Below the pieces are notes generated by a model that was not told the origin of the DNA, did not search any database, and was given only the letters and a program-made list of their open reading frames with translations. A stretch of 6,206 nucleotides of DNA from Spirochaetes bacterium RBG_16_67_19. Lineage in GTDB: Bacteria; Spirochaetota; Spirochaetia; SZUA-6; DRHE01. Positions 3,746 to 6,206 of the stretch are shown here, piece after piece (positions within the stretch are counted from its first letter, which is position 1; each line of letters opens with the position of its first letter). The stretch lies in assembly GCA_001829505.1 (NCBI GenBank), contig MIBK01000076.1:1-6206 (forward strand). Direction: 5' to 3'. The position numbers and the translations under genes are program-made.

Positions 3746-6206
3746 ATGCCCAGTCTCCAGGAGATCGAACGCTTCAAAGGCATTCTCAACTCCCTCGGCT
3801 CAGAGCCGGAGGTCCTGGCCGAGCGCGGCGAGGCCATCGAGGACCTGCCGCCGCCGGAGGCCGGGCCGCCGGACCTGAGCGACCTGTTCGAGGGCGCCCA
3901 GCCCGGGCCGCCCGCCGCCGGAGCCGCGGCTGGCGAAGAGGCTGGCGAAGAGGCTGGCGAAGAGGCCGGCGAAGAGGCCGGTGCGGGGCCAGGCACCGGG
4001 GATTTCGACTTCGGCAACCTGTTCGGCCAGCAGGGCGCGGAAGGCGCGGAAGATCTGGACAAGATCTTTGCCGGCCTGGCGGAGGAAGAACCGTCCGGCG
4101 GGCCGGAGCCGGCTGCGGAGCCGGCACCGTTTGAACCCGCGCCATTTGAGCCGACTCCGCCCGACACGGCTGAGGCCGGGCCTCCTGGCCCAACTGGCGC
4201 TCCCGGCGAGGCGGGCGAAGCGGAAGCCTCCAAGACCCTGGAGGAGTTCGGGATTCCCCCGGGGCTCCTGGAGTCCCTCGGCGAGCCCTCCCGCGGGGAA
4301 GCCGAGGAAGCCGGGGAGTTAGCCGCCGCCGAGGAAGCCGTCGCCGAGGCTCCGACGGTCGGACCCGCGGCCGAAGAAGAACTGACGGATTTCACCCTGC
4401 CTGCCGACTTCGGCATCCACGAGGAAGGGATGCAGGAGGAAGAGGCCGCAATGCCGGAGCCGCCCATGCCGGCGGAGCCTTCCGTGGCGGAGGGGCAGGC
4501 GGCGCCGGAGGGCGGCATTCCGGAGGATATCTTCGCCGGACCTTCCGCCCCAACCGAGGAGGAGGCGGGGGCGCTGCCCGACGACTTCCTGTCGGGCTTG
4601 GGCATCGAAGCTCCAGGTCCGGCGGAGGAGGCCGGCCCCGCCGAGACGCCGCCCGGGTTGGGTGAGGAGCCCTTCCAGCTTCCCGAAGAGTTCATGCTTC
4701 CGCCGGAGCCCCCCGCGGCCGAGGCCCGCGTGGAGGAAGCCCTCGCGGGGGAGGCCCCCGCGGCGGAGACTCCCGAAGAGCCTTTCGCCTTCCCGGAAAT
4801 GCCTTCCATGGAACCCATGGAGCCCGCGGAATCCCCCCAGCCGGAGGCGATCGAAGAGCCCGCGGGAACCGGCGCTGAAACCGGTGCCGAGGGCCTTTCC
4901 GGGCTGCCCGAGGATTTTTCTGGCGAGGGACTTTTCGGCGAAGAGGGGCCGGCTGAAGCCCCCTCGGAGCCGCAGGCCCCTGCGGGAGCAGCGGCAGCAG
5001 CGGCGGTAGCGGCCGCGCCCATTCGCCGGGCGGAGCGGCCGGCGAAAGCGGAGGAGGCTCCGCGGCCGGAGGGTCCGGCCGCCGCGGAGGATGAGCTGGG
5101 TCTGACCGAGCGGCGTTTCGCCTCCCTGCAGCGCGCCCTTTCCTCCCTCCCGCGCAACCTTAAGATGGCCATCGAGGAGCTCATCGCCGAGAAGGGGCTC
5201 ACCGGTCCGGACCTGCGCCTGCTCACGGACCTGCTGGCCGACGGAGCCGCTCCGGTGCGGATCGCCGAGGAGGTTTCGCGGATCAGCGGGCGGCGCATCC
5301 GCCTGCCGCGCGGCTACGAGAAGCTGAGCGGACTGGCTTTCGAGGAGGAACGGCGCCGTTTCGGCTTCGCGCTGCGCGAGAACGTCTGGCCGGTCGTGCG
5401 GGCGGCGGTGCTGAGCCTGTTGTTCCTGGGGCTGCTCTCCTTCCTGGGCTACTCTTACATCTACCGGCCCGTGGCCGCTTACGTGCTGTACCGGCAGGGG
5501 CACGCCCAGATCGAAAAGGATCGCTACAAGCTGGCCGAGGAGCGCTTCGCCAAGGCCAACGCCATCATCCGCTACAAGCGCTGGTATCTGCGCTATGCCG
5601 AGGCCTATACGGGCCGGCGACAGTACGCGCTGGCCGCGGACAAGTACGAGCTTTTGCTGCGGCATTTCCCCCTGGACCGGCAGGGCATCCTGGCCTACGC
5701 CGGCCTGCTGACCTACTCGACCTTCGGCTACGAGCGGGCGGAGCGCATCCTGGGCGAGTACATCGGCGAATACGACGTGGAGGCGCAGCGCAAGCGCTTC
5801 GTTCCGCGCGCCGGGTTCCGGGATGCGGACATTCTGCTGGCGCGGGGGGACAACTTCCTGGAATGGGCCGAAGAGAGGCCCGAGCATTTCGAGAGCGCCC
5901 GCATGCAATATGCCACCATCCTGGACTACTACGGGGAGCGCGACGAGGTGCTGCTGCGCATGATGCGCTACTTCATCCGGGTCTCACCGCAGAAGTCGCG
6001 CCTGAAGGAGACCCAGGACCTGTACCGGCTGCTGGAGGAGAAGGACAAGAAGCGCCGCCTGGCGGTGGCCCCGGAGCTGCTGGCCAGCGTGTATTCGGAG
6101 CTGGCCGGCTTCTGGTTCGACCAGCAGGCCTACGACGGGGTGCGCGACGCGCTGCTGGCGGCCATGAAGCGCGACAAGTTCCATCCCGAGGCCCATTACC
6201 AGCTGG
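3746..6206 (+). CDS. membrane-anchored TPR protein with long acidic disordered N-terminus; candidate spirochaete flagellar collar protein (FlcA/BB0326-like); 3' end outside window
   Basis: The frame opens at ATG 3746 after GAGG (3738-3741) and runs without a stop to the edge: 820 visible residues, incomplete. Order: a short conserved-looking head, MPSLQEIERFKGILNSLGSE (1-20); an acidic Pro/Ala/Glu/Gly-rich disordered region (about 30-425) with only four Lys/Arg (K106, K163, R183, R328) and no Cys, Trp or Tyr; a helical domain (about 450-545); one membrane segment (about 553-573); then helical repeats of TPR type, clearest at 579-612 and 614-645, continuing to the edge. RRR (536-538) and R552 before the membrane segment predict a cytoplasmic N-terminus and periplasmic TPRs. 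I see no cysteine in the visible part. The architecture and the juxtamembrane sequence resemble, from memory, spirochaete TPR proteins related to Borrelia FlcA, which builds the periplasmic flagellar collar and helps recruit the stator. That identity is inference; other TPR membrane scaffolds remain possible. The antisense open frames across it are composition artefacts. Confidence 0.85.
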   Translation, partial: MPSLQEIERFKGILNSLGSEPEVLAERGEAIEDLPPPEAGPPDLSDLFEGAQPGPPAAGAAAGEEAGEEAGEEAGEEAGAGPGTGDFDFGNLFGQQGAEGAEDLDKIFAGLAEEEPSGGPEPAAEPAPFEPAPFEPTPPDTAEAGPPGPTGAPGEAGEAEASKTLEEFGIPPGLLESLGEPSRGEAEEAGELAAAEEAVAEAPTVGPAAEEELTDFTLPADFGIHEEGMQEEEAAMPEPPMPAEPSVAEGQAAPEGGIPEDIFAGPSAPTEEEAGALPDDFLSGLGIEAPGPAEEAGPAETPPGLGEEPFQLPEEFMLPPEPPAAEARVEEALAGEAPAAETPEEPFAFPEMPSMEPMEPAESPQPEAIEEPAGTGAETGAEGLSGLPEDFSGEGLFGEEGPAEAPSEPQAPAGAAAAAAVAAAPIRRAERPAKAEEAPRPEGPAAAEDELGLTERRFASLQRALSSLPRNLKMAIEELIAEKGLTGPDLRLLTDLLADGAAPVRIAEEVSRISGRRIRLPRGYEKLSGLAFEEERRRFGFALRENVWPVVRAAVLSLLFLGLLSFLGYSYIYRPVAAYVLYRQGHAQIEKDRYKLAEERFAKANAIIRYKRWYLRYAEAYTGRRQYALAADKYELLLRHFPLDRQGILAYAGLLTYSTFGYERAERILGEYIGEYDVEAQRKRFVPRAGFRDADILLARGDNFLEWAEERPEHFESARMQYATILDYYGERDEVLLRMMRYFIRVSPQKSRLKETQDLYRLLEEKDKKRRLAVAPELLASVYSELAGFWFDQQAYDGVRDALLAAMKRDKFHPEAHYQL
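3872..4918 (+). other. array of recurring acidic-hydrophobic short motifs in the disordered tail of the TPR protein
   Basis: Within the disordered region short hydrophobic islands recur. Three early ones have an acidic-hydrophobic pattern ending in Leu/Ile-Phe: DLSDLF (43-48), DFGNLF (88-93) and DLDKIF (103-108). LEEFGIPPGLLESLG (165-179) is an intermediate. Later ones share Leu/Ile-Pro, an acidic pair or Ala-Asp, then Phe: LPADF (218-222), IPEDIF (258-263), LPDDF (277-281), LPEEF (312-316) and LPEDF (387-391). The intervening sequence is low-complexity Pro/Ala/Glu, so repetition of the same five-residue pattern suggests conserved docking motifs rather than filler. The partner is unknown. Confidence 0.6.
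3929..3982 (+). repeat. 12-bp tandem repeat encoding Ala-Gly-Glu-Glu, four copies plus a partial one
   Basis: GCTGGCGAAGAG occurs three times without change (3929-3940, 3941-3952, 3953-3964), then once as GCCGGCGAAGAG (3965-3976), followed by a degenerate partial copy. It encodes residues 62-77 of the TPR protein as four AGEE units. Identical adjacent codon sets point to recent slippage duplication, and copy number may vary between strains. The unit is a multiple of three, so changes would stay in frame. Confidence 0.9.

Noticed and set aside
4805..4825. Repeated ATGGA(A/G)CCC units (Met-Glu-Pro twice)
   Set aside because: Only two short copies within a low-complexity coding region, so not a meaningful repeat element.
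3601..5298. Long antisense open frame (565 codons) opposite the TPR gene
   Set aside because: It is Ser/Ala/Gly/Pro low-complexity throughout, the mirror of Glu/Ala/Pro-rich G/C-biased codons on the plus strand. It has no domain and overlaps the start of the CBM48-like gene. The plus-strand frame has a ribosome-binding site, a membrane segment and TPRs.
4319..5908. Second antisense open frame (529 codons) opposite the TPR gene
   Set aside because: Arg/Gly/Leu/Gln-rich with no recognisable fold. It persists only because stop codons are rare opposite G/C3-biased coding sequence, and it conflicts with the well-supported plus-strand gene.
1..6206. CRISPR array, insertion sequence, tRNA or rRNA
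   Set aside because: No regularly spaced direct repeats, transposase motifs, terminal inverted repeats, or tRNA/rRNA signatures were seen. Nearly all of the window is accounted for by coding sequence.

Overview
The window looks like a stretch of a high-G+C bacterial chromosome (strong G/C bias at third codon positions), most likely a spirochaete (Spirochaetota). No ribosomal RNA or species marker is present. The assignment rests on the right-hand gene, a protein with a long acidic disordered N-terminus, one membrane segment and tetratricopeptide repeats that resembles, from memory, the spirochaete periplasmic-flagellar collar protein FlcA (Borrelia BB0326). A signal-peptide beta-barrel-like protein and a full-length NifU-NifS pair fit but do not prove this.

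Layout. Positions 1-102 hold the last 33 codons of an unidentified plus-strand gene. Positions 140-829 (+) encode an exported, probably outer-membrane beta-barrel protein. It meets nifS (833-2020, -) tail to tail across 3 bp. nifS overlaps nifU (2007-2846, -) by 14 bp, so the two form one translationally coupled unit for iron-sulphur cluster assembly. Upstream on the same strand, 59 bp away, lies a gene for an exported protein with two tandem AMPK-beta/isoamylase-type (CBM48-like) domains (2906-3643, -). A 102-bp divergent spacer carries a perfect extended -10 element pointing right. After it, from 3746 to the end of the window (+), runs an open frame with 820 visible codons and no stop: the TPR membrane protein, whose C-terminus lies outside the window.

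How the genes work together. NifS takes sulphur from cysteine and hands it to NifU, which has all three classical domains with every expected cysteine. No nitrogenase genes are visible, so this is probably a general Fe-S supply system, as in other anaerobes that use a NIF-type pair. The other genes act at the envelope and share no obvious pathway with NifUS. No tRNA, rRNA, CRISPR array, insertion sequence or clear intrinsic terminator was seen. All spacers are short (longest 102 bp).

The parts most worth a second look are the roughly 400-residue cytoplasmic tail of the TPR protein, which has only four Lys/Arg between residues 28 and 426 and a recurring Leu/Ile-Pro-x-Asp/Glu-(x)-Phe motif, and the tandem carbohydrate-module protein whose two copies appear to keep complementary halves of the glycogen-binding site.
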